Assembly: GCA_029448655.1 (NCBI GenBank)
Contig: JACCLO010000004.1
Coordinates: 2,232,001-2,296,000 of the forward strand
Direction: 5' to 3'
Length of the DNA stretch: 64,000 nucleotides
Source: Wolfiporia cocos
Taxonomy: Eukaryota; Basidiomycota; Agaricomycetes; Polyporales; Phaeolaceae
The notes below the pieces were generated by a model. The model had not been told where the DNA came from. It made no database searches and saw only the letters and a program-made list of their open reading frames with translations. A program made the translations under genes and the position numbers. This document shows positions 34,758-43,132 of the stretch, one piece after another. Numbering within the stretch: position 1 is the stretch's first letter; the number at the start of each line of letters is the position of its first letter.

Positions 34758-35819
34758 TCAGAGTGCCTCGGCGTCCTGCTCGTTGTAGATGTCGCCGTTC
34801 CCGCTGAGGGACGGGGTCGTAGGAGTTCGCCATACGAAGTGTTGGCGGCATTCATTCTGTCGATGACCTGGTTGATTGAGCCCACAAGTTCTGCAAATAT
34901 AATCGGGGCAGTCGAGGATCCAGTGGTTAGCGGAACCACATTGTCGGCACGGCTGTTCAGGTGAGGGCCTCGCTGGTACCCGTAGGGAAGGGATATCGCG
35001 GAGGTATTCGTTATGCCGGTACCTCCAGTGGTGTGCGGCTCGGTGGAGGTTTCGTGCAGCCCATGTTGGTAAGGAGGCGGTGTCTCGTTCATGCTCCCTC
35101 GCACCTCGCTCAAACTCCTCACGGGTAATACTCTGCACTGAAGGAGATCGTCGAATAGGCGGTGTGCTATTCGCTCTTCGCTGTCGCGCTGGGGTAGCCC
35201 TAGGGCTCGTCGGGCGTGCAGGTGGTTCACGTCTCCCGTTGCCTCCCATACCAGAAATACGTGGCGTCGGGTCTCTAACTCCTGTTCGGCGGGCCCTCTG
35301 AGTCTCGGTAGGCAACGGAAATAATACTCTATCGCCCTCCATAAAATCAAACGGCTTTGCAACTCGGCGTCGTTCGTCGGGGGTGAAAAAGCGGGCGGGT
35401 CGCGGTGTGTATTCGGGTCGACTGGGAGTAGCGTGCTCGCGATCCTCGAAGTCGTTGAGTGCGTGTCGTAGTCGGGCCGTCATGGTGGCGGCCAATCTGT
35501 CGATAAGTCTGTCGGTGAGTAGCTCGAGTCCCTCTCTCTGCGCTCTGATCTGCCCCTCCATTCGGACGAGGTCCTCGGTGATGTTCTGGTACGAGCTGTA
35601 GACATGGGTGAGGTCCTGCGCGATGTCAAAGAGGGCCGACCAGCCATCGGCTCGGCCAGCAAAAGGTCCCTCGGCCCTGTACCAGAGGAGGGCGTGTCTA
35701 ATCTGCAGATGCTGGGGGGAGTACCTGCTTGGTGGCGCACCTCGCGGCCGGCCTTCTCGACGATCTGCATCGCCAGGGGTCGTGGTACGGCGGGGGAGCT
35801 GGTGGCGAGTCGTCGACAT
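34758..35819 (-). CDS. Extra ORF of the Gypsy element: coiled-coil plus two zinc knuckles
   Basis: A 353-codon ORF with its own ATG at 35819. It overlaps the end of the pol frame by 340 bp in another frame and stops about 55 bp before the 3' LTR. The N-terminal half has a helical, coiled-coil-like stretch (VRMEGQIRAQREGLELLTDR), the middle is Arg/Pro-rich and basic, and residues about 291-324 carry two metal-knuckle motifs: C-X2-C-X4-H-X4-C (CRQCGSANHWILDC) and C-X2-C-X6-H-X4-C. This resembles a second nucleocapsid-like RNA-binding protein. Function unknown; the intact frame and the conserved Cys/His spacing argue that it is real rather than a shadow of pol. Because pol continues opposite its start, one of the two frames there may be under weaker constraint. 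Confidence 0.7.
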   Translation of the reverse strand: MSTTRHQLPRRTTTPGDADRREGRPRGAPPSRYSPQHLQIRHALLWYRAEGPFAGRADGWSALFDIAQDLTHVYSSYQNITEDLVRMEGQIRAQREGLELLTDRLIDRLAATMTARLRHALNDFEDREHATPSRPEYTPRPARFFTPDERRRVAKPFDFMEGDRVLFPLPTETQRARRTGVRDPTPRISGMGGNGRREPPARPTSPRATPARQRRANSTPPIRRSPSVQSITREEFERGAREHERDTASLPTWAARNLHRAAHHWRYRHNEYLRDIPSLRVPARPSPEQPCRQCGSANHWILDCPDYICRTCGLNQPGHRQNECRQHFVWRTPTTPSLSGNGDIYNEQDAEAL

Positions 35820-38341
35820 ACTATTACTGTCTTGTTTTCGAGTGTCGGGGTTGTCCTGACTCTCGTCCTGTGGTAGTCTTTTATCAGCTCCTTGGAATGC
35901 TCCAAGTTCACCTCATCTTCCCATGAGTTGTCGGCCGTGGCATAGCCTTTCCACTTGACGAAGTACTGGTGCTTCTTCCCTCGCCATCTATCAGCCAAGA
36001 TGGCTTCGACTTCGTACTCTTCTTGTCCCTTGATGATATCAGGTGGCGGCCGTAGGTAATTGGGTCCGTGCACCCTCGTTTCTCTGAACGGTTTTAGTAA
36101 GGCGGCATGGAATACCGGATGAATTTTCCAGTTCGTCGGTAACTGCAACCGGTATGTCGTGGGTCCCATCTTTTCTGCGATGGTGAAGGGTCCCTCTCTT
36201 TTTGGTGCTAGTTTGTTCGATTCGTAGGGGATTGTTAGGTTCTTGGCATCGAGCCAGACCTTGTCCCCTTTCTCAAGCTTTGGCAGTTCTCTGAGGAACC
36301 GCCCTGCCATTCTTTTCTGGGCTAATTCATGCGCGATGAATGCCATCTTTCGCGCCTCTTTGATCTTCTTGATCCTGTCAACTGCTGCCGGGACGTTCCC
36401 TACTCTGTCATAATCTGGGAATCCCCTCGGGACGTATCCTAGGATTATTTCAAGTGGCGCTGGTCGGTTTTCGGTTCGTCTGGTGTTGTGCGCAAATTCG
36501 ACGTCAGGCAGTCGCTGTACCCATTGGAACGGGTCGTTCATGCAATAGATGCGAAGGTATACTTCGATCTGTTGATTCATTCTTTCTGTCTGTCCGTCGG
36601 TCTGTGGATGGTACGCCGTACTCATCGCTGATTCTGTTCCCTGCAGCTTGCATAATTCCTTGAAAAGCTTTGATGCAAACTGCGGTCCTCTGTCTGAAAT
36701 GATCTTTCGGGGGATGCCATATAGCGAGTAGATTTTCCGGTGAAATATCTCTGCCGCCCCTTCGCTAGTGATTGTTTTGTCGCATGGGGTGAGAGAGATG
36801 GCCTTGGATAGGCCATGGTCGACAATCACCATCATGGAGTCATACTTTCCGACTCTTGGCAGGTCGGTGACAAAATCGACCGAGCACTGTGAGAAGGGGA
36901 GGGCGTCTTCCCGTGTCGGTATTGGTTGCAAGGGGGGTTTCAGCGGATTCCTATCAGGTTTCATCTGTTGACAGATTGCACAGCCCCGGACGTATTCCGC
37001 TATCATTGTTCTCATGTCAGGCCACCAAAAGTGGGTCGTAACCTGTACTGTTGTACCCCAGATCCCAGGGTGTCCGGCTGGGATCGTGTCGTGGTATTTT
37101 GAGATGACGTCTCGTCGAAGGCCCTCATCCTTCGGCACGTACATCCTGCCCCTGTAGAGCAGTATCCCATCCGTTTGTTGCCATTGATCTGCGGTGGTTT
37201 TCGCGGGGAATTCGCCTGTGCCCCCTAGAGCGCGGATCGCCTGTTCCGCAGATTCATCTCGATCGTTGGCGTTCTTGATTCGATCGATGATCGGGATCTG
37301 GATTGCGTGGACGACGAGTTCGTCTGGAATCATGGTGATCCCTTTGTTGTCTTCATTGCTTTCGTCCAGGTGGTACAACCTGGAAAGCGTGTCGGCCATG
37401 ACTAGTTTCCTTCCGGGGACGTGCTGCAATTTCAGGTCGAATTGTGAAAGGAATAGATGCCATCTCGCTTGTCGCCGATTTAGGCGCTGTGCGCTTCTCC
37501 AGTACGTCAGGTTCTGATGATCACTTCGGATCAAGATCCGATGCGGTGCTCCTTCCAATAGGTGTCGCCATTCTTCTAATGCTCGGACTATCCCGAGTAG
37601 TTCGCGATCGTAGATTTCGTAGTTCCGTTCTGTTTGTGTCAGGGATTGTGAGAGGTATCCCACCGGCCGTTCGCTCCCTGTTTCATCTATCTGTTTCAGT
37701 ACTGCTCCTGTGGCGAACTGAGATGCATCTGTTTCGAGGATGAACGGTTTCTCCTTATCTGGTGTTCCTAGTACGGGCGCCGTCGTGAATGCTTTCTTCA
37801 TGAATTCGAATGCTTTCTGTTCTTTCTCCGTCCATTGGAACCCTGTCCCTGTGACCGTTTTTGTGAGGTCAACCAAGGGCCGGGCGTGCGTAGAGTAGTG
37901 ATCGATAAATTTCCGATAGAAGTTCGCAAATCCTAGGAAGGATCTGACTTCTTTGAGATTTCGGGGAGTCGGCCACTCCTTAATCCCATTGAGTTTCGCT
38001 GGGTCCATCTGGATACTTCCTGGGGTGATGACTAGTCCCAGAAATTCGACTCTGTCGACACCGAAGGTGCATTTCTCGGGTTTCACAAAGAGGTGGTTAT
38101 CCACCAATCTCTGAAGGATCCGCCGCTCCCGTTCCTTGTGTACTTTCTCGTTTTCTGAGAAAATGAGGATGTCGTCCATATAAACAAGCACCCATCCTTC
38201 GAGGATTTCTTCTTTCAGGATTTCGTTCATCATTGCCTGAAAGGTCCCGGGTGCATTGCACATTCCGAAAAACATAACCGTGGGCTTGTACAGCCCTCGG
38301 TTCGTTTTGAAGGCCGCTTTCCATTCGTCTCCTTTTTTGAT
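35480..38341 (-). CDS. Gypsy Pol, second part: RT, RNase H, integrase, chromodomain
   Basis: Continues in frame after the TGA at 38342-38344. Reverse transcriptase has the catalytic VYMDDILIF. RNase H follows (ETDASQFATGAVL, then YDRELLGIV and ADTLSRL). Integrase shows the zinc finger H-X-H-C-C (GHPGIWG to CAICQQMKP) and the D,D,E triad in VDFVTDLP, ISDRGPQFASKLF and TDGQTERMNQ. A chromodomain (EEYEVEAILADRWRG, YFVKWKGY, NSWEDEVNL) ends the recognisable protein; chromodomains direct such integrases to heterochromatin marks. About 120 further Arg/Ser/Thr-rich residues overlap the extra ORF and may be out-of-frame noise. A restricted start at 38275 would lack the front of RT. Confidence 0.9.
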   Translation of the reverse strand: MKKGDEWKAAFKTNRGLYKPTVMFFGMCNAPGTFQAMMNEILKEEILEGWVLVYMDDILIFSENEKVHKERERRILQRLVDNHLFVKPEKCTFGVDRVEFLGLVITPGSIQMDPAKLNGIKEWPTPRNLKEVRSFLGFANFYRKFIDHYSTHARPLVDLTKTVTGTGFQWTEKEQKAFEFMKKAFTTAPVLGTPDKEKPFILETDASQFATGAVLKQIDETGSERPVGYLSQSLTQTERNYEIYDRELLGIVRALEEWRHLLEGAPHRILIRSDHQNLTYWRSAQRLNRRQARWHLFLSQFDLKLQHVPGRKLVMADTLSRLYHLDESNEDNKGITMIPDELVVHAIQIPIIDRIKNANDRDESAEQAIRALGGTGEFPAKTTADQWQQTDGILLYRGRMYVPKDEGLRRDVISKYHDTIPAGHPGIWGTTVQVTTHFWWPDMRTMIAEYVRGCAICQQMKPDRNPLKPPLQPIPTREDALPFSQCSVDFVTDLPRVGKYDSMMVIVDHGLSKAISLTPCDKTITSEGAAEIFHRKIYSLYGIPRKIISDRGPQFASKLFKELCKLQGTESAMSTAYHPQTDGQTERMNQQIEVYLRIYCMNDPFQWVQRLPDVEFAHNTRRTENRPAPLEIILGYVPRGFPDYDRVGNVPAAVDRIKKIKEARKMAFIAHELAQKRMAGRFLRELPKLEKGDKVWLDAKNLTIPYESNKLAPKREGPFTIAEKMGPTTYRLQLPTNWKIHPVFHAALLKPFRETRVHGPNYLRPPPDIIKGQEEYEVEAILADRWRGKKHQYFVKWKGYATADNSWEDEVNLEHSKELIKDYHRTRVRTTPTLENKTVIVCRRLATSSPAVPRPLAMQIVEKAGREVRHQAGTPPSICRLDTPSSGTGPRDLLLAEPMAGRPSLTSRRTSPMSTARTRTSPRTSSEWRGRSERRERDSSYSPTDLSTDWPPP

Positions 38342-39855
38342 TCACACGTTGTTGTATCCCGCTCTAAGGTCCATTTTCGTGAAGATCTTTGCTCCTTTTA
38401 GCTTTTCCAGGAGCTCTGAGATCAGTGGCAAGGGATAGACGTTCTTTATCGTCCCTTCATTCAGATATCGATAATCTTGACAGGGTCGTAGGCCGCTGTC
38501 TTTCTTTGGGACGAAAAAGAATGGTGACGCCATCGGGGATTTTGAAGGGACTATGAATCCCTTGGCCAAGTTTTCTTTTAGGAATTCGTCCAGCGCCTGT
38601 TGCTCTTTAGGCGAGAGTGCATAGACTTTGCAGTCTTTCGGCACGAAATCCGGTTTTAATTCAATTGCGTGGTCCCATGGTCTCGACGGGGGGAACGCTG
38701 CCGCGGACTCCTTACTGAACACCTTGGCGAAGTCCAGTAGGTGTTTCGGGACCATCTCTTCAATCGTTCGTTCTGGTTCGGGGGTTTTTTGTGCGAATTC
38801 CTGGGATTTCGTCAGCGCTTTCCTGACAGCGTTGATGATTTGTATCTTTGTTCGGAACTTCTTTCGCGTCTCCCCTTTCTTTCCTATGATCCTAGGGTTA
38901 TCCTTTGCGAAGCGTCGGATCGCTTCGTACTCTTCGGGAGTATAGAGCCGCTGCGCTGTTTCTTCTGGCTGGTCCGTGGATCCGAACCCTTTCTCCCCTC
39001 GTTCTGTTTCATCTAGATCTTCGACCTCTAAGATGTCGGGGGTGAGGTGTCGTTCGAAAATTATCTGGGCTATTCGCATGCCCGGGATGATTCTATGCGC
39101 CTTGTCTGAGTAGTTGAAGATAATGGCTCCAACGTCTCCTCGGTAGTCCGAATCTATGATTCCGGCTTGTACTACCAATCCGTGTCTGAGGGTATTGCCT
39201 GATCGTCCGGCCAGCCTTCCATACGATCCCTTCGGGATCTTCATTTTTACTCCAGTGGAGACGAGTTTCCATCCTCCGGCGGGAATCTCGGTTTCTTCTG
39301 CGGCGTAAAGGTCATACCCTGCAGCTTCTTGGGTGCCCCTTGTTGGAATTTTTCCTTCTGGGGCAACTACCATCTCCACCGTATCCATTCGGATCGTGGC
39401 TTCCTGTTTCTTTTCTTCTGCCCCCAGTATCGATCGTACATCGACTGTTTGGTCCTTCCAGTCGATTGTGGGGTTTTCGTCTTTTAGCCATCCATACCCT
39501 AAAATCATATTTTCTGTTCCGATTGATCCTACCAGGAATCGGACTTTTCGCGTTTTCTGGGTCTTCGGATACCGTAGTAGTATGGTAGCTTCTCGGTCTA
39601 TTCGCCCATCTTTGTTTTCTGTTCCGTCAACATTTTTGACGATGATCGGGTTCTTCAAGGGTTGCGTGGGCACCTTGTATTTTTCTACCACTCTGCTGTG
39701 GATCAGGTTCGACATTGCTCCTGAGTCGATTAGTGCATTGCACTTCACGGGTTTTGCCAGCGTCATGATTACCGGGATGAAGAGAGATCGATTCTTCTCG
39801 AACGAGGTAATCACATGTGCTGCTTTCTCGGAGGGTAAGACCGTGGGCTTCCCTC
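38342..39855 (-). CDS. Gypsy Pol, first part: protease, dUTPase, RT fingers (ends at TGA)
   Basis: An aspartic protease has the active-site [14 protein letters not shown]. Then comes a full dUTPase (about 38970-39385) with all five motifs: [36 protein letters not shown] and KGFGSTD. dUTPases hydrolyse dUTP to keep uracil out of new DNA. Reverse-transcriptase fingers follow ([18 protein letters not shown], then [10 protein letters not shown]) up to a TGA at 38342-38344 where the family has arginine (YNNVRI). No good ATG starts this frame; an in-frame GTG at 39814 is only the edge of a longer open stretch that overlaps the end of the Gag extension, in the -1 frame relative to Gag. Confidence 0.9.
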
Positions 39856-39865
39856 CTAGGCAAAA
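39856..39865 (-). other. Possible -1 frameshift site between Gag extension and Pol
   Basis: On the minus strand the Gag-extension frame reads GAT TTT GCC TAG. The Phe codon can re-pair perfectly one base back on the TTTT run, after which the pol frame (TGC CTA GGA GGG) stays open. The shift would occur directly before the stop. This is a simple slip site, not the classical seven-base motif, so the call is tentative. Confidence 0.4.
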
Positions 39866-40071
39866 TCCTGTTCTTCTACGAGCCTTGCTAGGAGCTCGGG
39901 GTTCTTGGCTTTCAGAGCCCTAATTGCTGTGACCGCTCTGTTAGCGGTGATGTATTCAGTCTCTTCCTCAGAGACTTCTTCAATGCGAGCTTCTTGCTCG
40001 GCTTCTTCTTCTTCGGTTTTTCGAGTAGTCCGCCTAGGGCGGGCTGGCTTCCTCGGCCTCTTCGGACAGTC

Positions 40072-41703
40072 TCACGACATATGTCCTGGCTGATGGCAGG
40101 TGAAACATTTTCCCTTTTTGATGTGATCGTCCCTTTCCTGGGTGGTCATTCGATCTACATCCATCGCATTCGGATCTTTTGGTGCGATTGTTTGTGGAGC
40201 ACTAGTGCGTCCATTATTCTGGTTCGAGGCTTGCCAAGCCTTTTTCTTGACAAACGGTTTATCCCGTTTCAAGAATATCTTGTACGTATTTTCATAGTAC
40301 GAGGCAGCGGACTGCCATTCATCAATGGTCGCTGGTAGCGGCCGAACGCCGATGATATATCGGGTCGTATGTTCGGGTAACCCTTTCTCGAAGAGGGTTA
40401 TGAGCAACGCGTTTCCGTCTGCGCTGTATCGATCGTACTGGGCCTTCCCGGCCAAGTTGTTGAACTCGGTGATATAATCATCGATGTCCTTTCTGTCCTG
40501 GGTTACGTCCAGGATTTTCTTCCGCGCCTTCTGTACTTCTTCGATGGCTCCGAAGGCTTTCTGGAAGTCTGCATCAAACTGTGCAAGACTAGGCGGGAAG
40601 AATCGTTTCGTCTGGGGGTTGGTATAAACCCGGTGATAATTCTGTTTCCATTGGCCCGTTTTCCCCTTGTTCGAAATATAAGAGAGGATAAAGATTACTC
40701 TCTGAACGTCGTTCTGGAACGACGTTTCGTACATTGTAAACCAGGAATTGCACTGGTTTATGAAGTTCTGCATGTCGGATCGTTCCCCGTCGAATACGTC
40801 TGGGGGGTTGATCTTTATCATCGGGGGTCGGTAGTACGGGTTCGGCGCCGGAGGTTGGGGCTGCGGCGCATTCGGTGGTGGGGGCCCGCCTGGGGGTCCT
40901 CCTCCTCCCGGGTATCCTCCACCCGGGTTTCCTGGGTTTCCTCCAGGGTTCCCTGGGTTCCCTCCAGGGTTTCCTCCTCCGGGGTTCGCGGGGGTTCCTC
41001 CTCCGAGTCCTCCAGGAGGGGGGGCATTCCCTCCTCCGAGTCCGAAGTTTCCTCCCAGTCCTCCTCCGCTTGTACCTGCGGAGGTTCGTCCAAATAGGCC
41101 TGAAGGCCATGTTCCTGGGTTTGTCGTTCCCATTCCTCCGCTTGGGCTAGTCCAAGACGGATTTCCTCCGCTACCCATTCCGGGTGCGTTCTGTGGGGGG
41201 TTTCCAAAGAGGTCTGTTCCTCCAGCCATAGGCCCAATCCCACTCTGCGCAAAAGCAGATATAAATCCTGGAGGGTCCTGTCCTCCGGTCTGGCTGTTAT
41301 CTGTTCCTGTAAAGTTTCCAGGATTTCTCCCATCATTTCCGATGCGCTCAATTCCTGCCATTCCTGTGGCGCCCGAAGGCTGATTCGTATTTCCATCGGC
41401 ATCGGAGGTTCTGTTGATGGTTTCGGTTTTGTTTTCGGTCAACGTCGTGGTTGACATCGGAGGGATTTCTCCGAATCGTTCGAACGCTTCACGCGTTATT
41501 TCCCAAGCGGTCGTTCTTGCGGAGGGGTATACTTCTACCCACTTCGATGCCCTATCTTCTCTTGGAATGACAACAATTCCTCCGCGGTTACGGAAGGCTC
41601 CAATGGTGTCAGTCCACTCGTATCGGTTGAGTCTGTAGACTCCCTGAATGTCCTCGGGCAAGAGTTCAATCAGTCGTGCTGGGAATTCTGGTCCAAATAT
41701 CAT
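40072..41703 (-). CDS. Gypsy Gag ending inside its zinc knuckle
   Basis: A 543-residue structural protein from the ATG at 41703, only about 35 nt after the primer site. Residues about 150-290 are a Gly/Pro/Asn-rich low-complexity tract (repeats of GGNPGNPGG); then a capsid-like helical domain (PDVFDGERSDMQNFINQC to LPEHTTRYIIGV). The frame ends CFTCHQPGHMS-stop: the knuckle C-X2-C-X4-H-X4-C is cut by TGA (40072-40074) before its last cysteine, and the next codons read D-C-P. The same frame continues for about 70 more codons, rich in Glu, Lys and Arg, to a TAG at 39856-39858. Either the stop is a CGA-to-TGA lesion or it is read through. Confidence 0.9.
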   Translation of the reverse strand: MIFGPEFPARLIELLPEDIQGVYRLNRYEWTDTIGAFRNRGGIVVIPREDRASKWVEVYPSARTTAWEITREAFERFGEIPPMSTTTLTENKTETINRTSDADGNTNQPSGATGMAGIERIGNDGRNPGNFTGTDNSQTGGQDPPGFISAFAQSGIGPMAGGTDLFGNPPQNAPGMGSGGNPSWTSPSGGMGTTNPGTWPSGLFGRTSAGTSGGGLGGNFGLGGGNAPPPGGLGGGTPANPGGGNPGGNPGNPGGNPGNPGGGYPGGGGPPGGPPPPNAPQPQPPAPNPYYRPPMIKINPPDVFDGERSDMQNFINQCNSWFTMYETSFQNDVQRVIFILSYISNKGKTGQWKQNYHRVYTNPQTKRFFPPSLAQFDADFQKAFGAIEEVQKARKKILDVTQDRKDIDDYITEFNNLAGKAQYDRYSADGNALLITLFEKGLPEHTTRYIIGVRPLPATIDEWQSAASYYENTYKIFLKRDKPFVKKKAWQASNQNNGRTSAPQTIAPKDPNAMDVDRMTTQERDDHIKKGKCFTCHQPGHMS

Positions 41704-41737
41704 GTGCCCTTACACCGTGGTAAGTGAGGGTGTGATG

Positions 41738-41748
41738 AGCTCGACCTT
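41738..41748 (-). other. Primer-binding site complementary to the element's own RNA start
   Basis: On the minus strand the internal region starts G-AAGGTCGAGCT directly after the 5' LTR. Its complement AGCTCGACCTT lies in the LTR at 42074-42084, 34 nt downstream of a TATAAAA box, where the RNA should start. This matches the self-priming layout of Tf1/sushi elements, in which the first 11 nt of the RNA prime reverse transcription. I saw no need for a host tRNA match. Confidence 0.7.
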
Positions 41749-41749
41749 C

Positions 41750-42456
41750 TGTTACGGGTCGAATACCCGTTCGTATATTCGAATCGCGAATATAGATCGT
41801 TCTTCTGCACGTAGGCACGTCGCCGTATGCAAGGCAAATACTCGTTAGATGCCTTCGGGTCCTAAGTGAAGTCCTTAGGAGGTCGTTTAATATCCAATAC
41901 GCGTTAGAGGATATAATCTGTTCAGGTACGAGTCGAATAGAATATAAGACTCGCCTAAGTCCGAGAAGTCAGTGTGCACTTCGAGGACTTAGTCGTTCGT
42001 TTGCTCGAGTGAGAAATACTGAGCGTAGTTTCCTACGTTTGAGAACGAGTATAAGACTTCTTGTTTGTACAACAAGGTCGAGCTGAAGACCCTCGACGGT
42101 AAGTACATGCGTTTTATACTACGTTAGGTTTCAGGGGTCAAGTCTGTCCCAGATGCCACCGATACTATCTACGCTATAGTCCCAAACGTTTGATAAGTAT
42201 GGAGTGATATATCTGATACGATGGAGAGGGATGATGGCGGTTGAACGCCATCTATCAGCTAATAAACGATGAACGTGAAACGGTGGCAGGGTTGGATCTG
42301 CCAAAGATGAAACGAGCCCTACAGACTAGTACAACTGGGGATGTGCCCAGTAAGGTCACGAGTGGCCAGGGGAGTCGGTTGCGCAACAAGTCCCTGTATC
42401 GTATTCGCCCAGTGGTGAGTTCTGTCGATATTCGAAAAATCAAAATAACCGTAACA
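41750..42456 (-). repeat. 5' LTR of the full-length Gypsy element (707 bp)
   Basis: The partner of 33997-34703. On the minus strand U3 runs from 42456 to about 42085 and the RNA is predicted to start at about 42084. Confidence 0.95.
42112..42118 (-). promoter_or_regulatory. TATA box of the Gypsy element
   Basis: TATAAAA on the minus strand, 34 nt before the predicted RNA 5' end at 42084. TATATAA-type boxes at the equivalent place persist in both diverged family-A LTRs (about 2103 and 33193-33199), which supports its function. Confidence 0.65.
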
Positions 42457-42571
42457 GCCTCTGTGCCCACCACTGGTTGGCTAGTACACCGCCTTGTCAG
42501 GCGCGTTAGGACTCCCCTGTAGCCAGGGTCCTCACAAACAAGTAAGTTTGTGACAGAACCGTAACACTTCA

Positions 42572-42927
42572 TCTGGATGGGTTACAAATGCACAGCGTAG
42601 GTACATACAATCCGTCCCATTTTATACTAGTGGTGACTCATCTACCCGTACCACCCCAATTATCAGCCCCCCGACTCCCACCGCGCCTGCCATTTCCGCC
42701 TTGGTGCACTATTGACTCCGATCAATGTGCGACTCCGATCGCACCATTGTGCACCGAGCGCATCAACTTCCAACACTAAGGCCCACGGAAGGCCTTAAAC
42801 TCCAGCCACCCTAGTCTACGAGGAACACCGACCTCGGGCAGCACCTGCACGACTGAGAACCCTAGCAGTCACAGGACTCTACATACCGATCGCAGCCGAT
42901 CACGCTCGATCACCCTACGGAGGGACT
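42572..42927. other. Spacer between the LTR nest and the foldback element
   Basis: C-rich sequence without a gene. GACTCCGATCAATGTG/GACTCCGATCGCACC is a short imperfect direct repeat (about 42715-42740). Confidence 0.35.
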
Positions 42928-43045
42928 TCAGTCAATTATCTTAATCTGCCAACTGCCCTTCGCTTAAGAAATCGCAGTTACGAGCTAGGTTTGCACGCAG
43001 ATTAATCTGCTAACTGCGGCAGATTAATCTACTGTGACAATAAAA

Positions 43046-43132
43046 TGGCACATCCCGGATTCGAACCAAGGACCTCAGCGCAGATGAGAATAACAGCATC
43101 GCAGCGTAATTAGCCAACTGAGCCATTGTGGC
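43046..43132 (-). tRNA. tRNA-like sequence, Asn(GTT)-like, probably a pseudogene
   Basis: Has an A-box-like GGCTCAGTTGG and a perfect B box (GGTTCGAATCC), and ends ATGTGCCA. The acceptor 5' side (GCCACAA) nearly pairs with the 3' side. A possible anticodon loop CTGTTAT would be GTT, with an enlarged 3' half of the loop (about three extra bases), and the D-stem does not pair. At 87 nt it is longer than a class I tRNA. Identity is uncertain. Confidence 0.35.

Larger units (their letters stand above)
33997..42456 (-). mobile_element. Full-length Ty3/Gypsy chromovirus with dUTPase and extra ORF
   Basis: An 8460-bp LTR retrotransposon coding on the minus strand, flanked by the 5-bp duplication GCCTC (33992-33996 and 42457-42461). 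Order from its 5' end: LTR, 11-nt primer site, Gag, a -1 shifted Pol with protease, dUTPase, reverse transcriptase, RNase H, integrase and chromodomain, an extra zinc-knuckle ORF overlapping the end of pol, a purine tract and LTR. I saw no difference between the two 707-bp LTRs, so the insertion is recent. Even so, two TGA stops interrupt gag-pol, each at a place where the protein family has arginine. Confidence 0.95.
33523..42555 (+). repeat. Middle family-B solo LTR, split by the full element
   Basis: The LTR is 33523-33996 plus 42462-42555; it starts TGTCACGGAT and ends TTTGTGACA. The 5-bp duplication GAACC is at 33518-33522 and 42556-42560, taken from the end of the outer family-A LTR. 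It has a TATATAATC box at about 33808 and the family hairpin at 33823-33846. Confidence 0.88.
32987..42566 (-). repeat. Outer family-A solo LTR, split by later insertions
   Basis: The LTR occupies 32987-33522 and 42561-42566: it starts TGTTACGGATCG and finishes GAACC/GTAACA. The 5-bp duplication CTTCA lies at 32982-32986 and 42567-42571. It is diverged from the intact 707-bp LTRs but keeps the 11-mer AAGGTCGAGCT (33154-33164) and a TATATAA box on the minus strand at 33193-33199. It is the oldest layer of the nest. Confidence 0.85.

Noticed and set aside
40633..41097. Plus-strand frames over Gag
   Set aside because: Reverse-strand images of the Gly/Pro-rich tract; no independent support.
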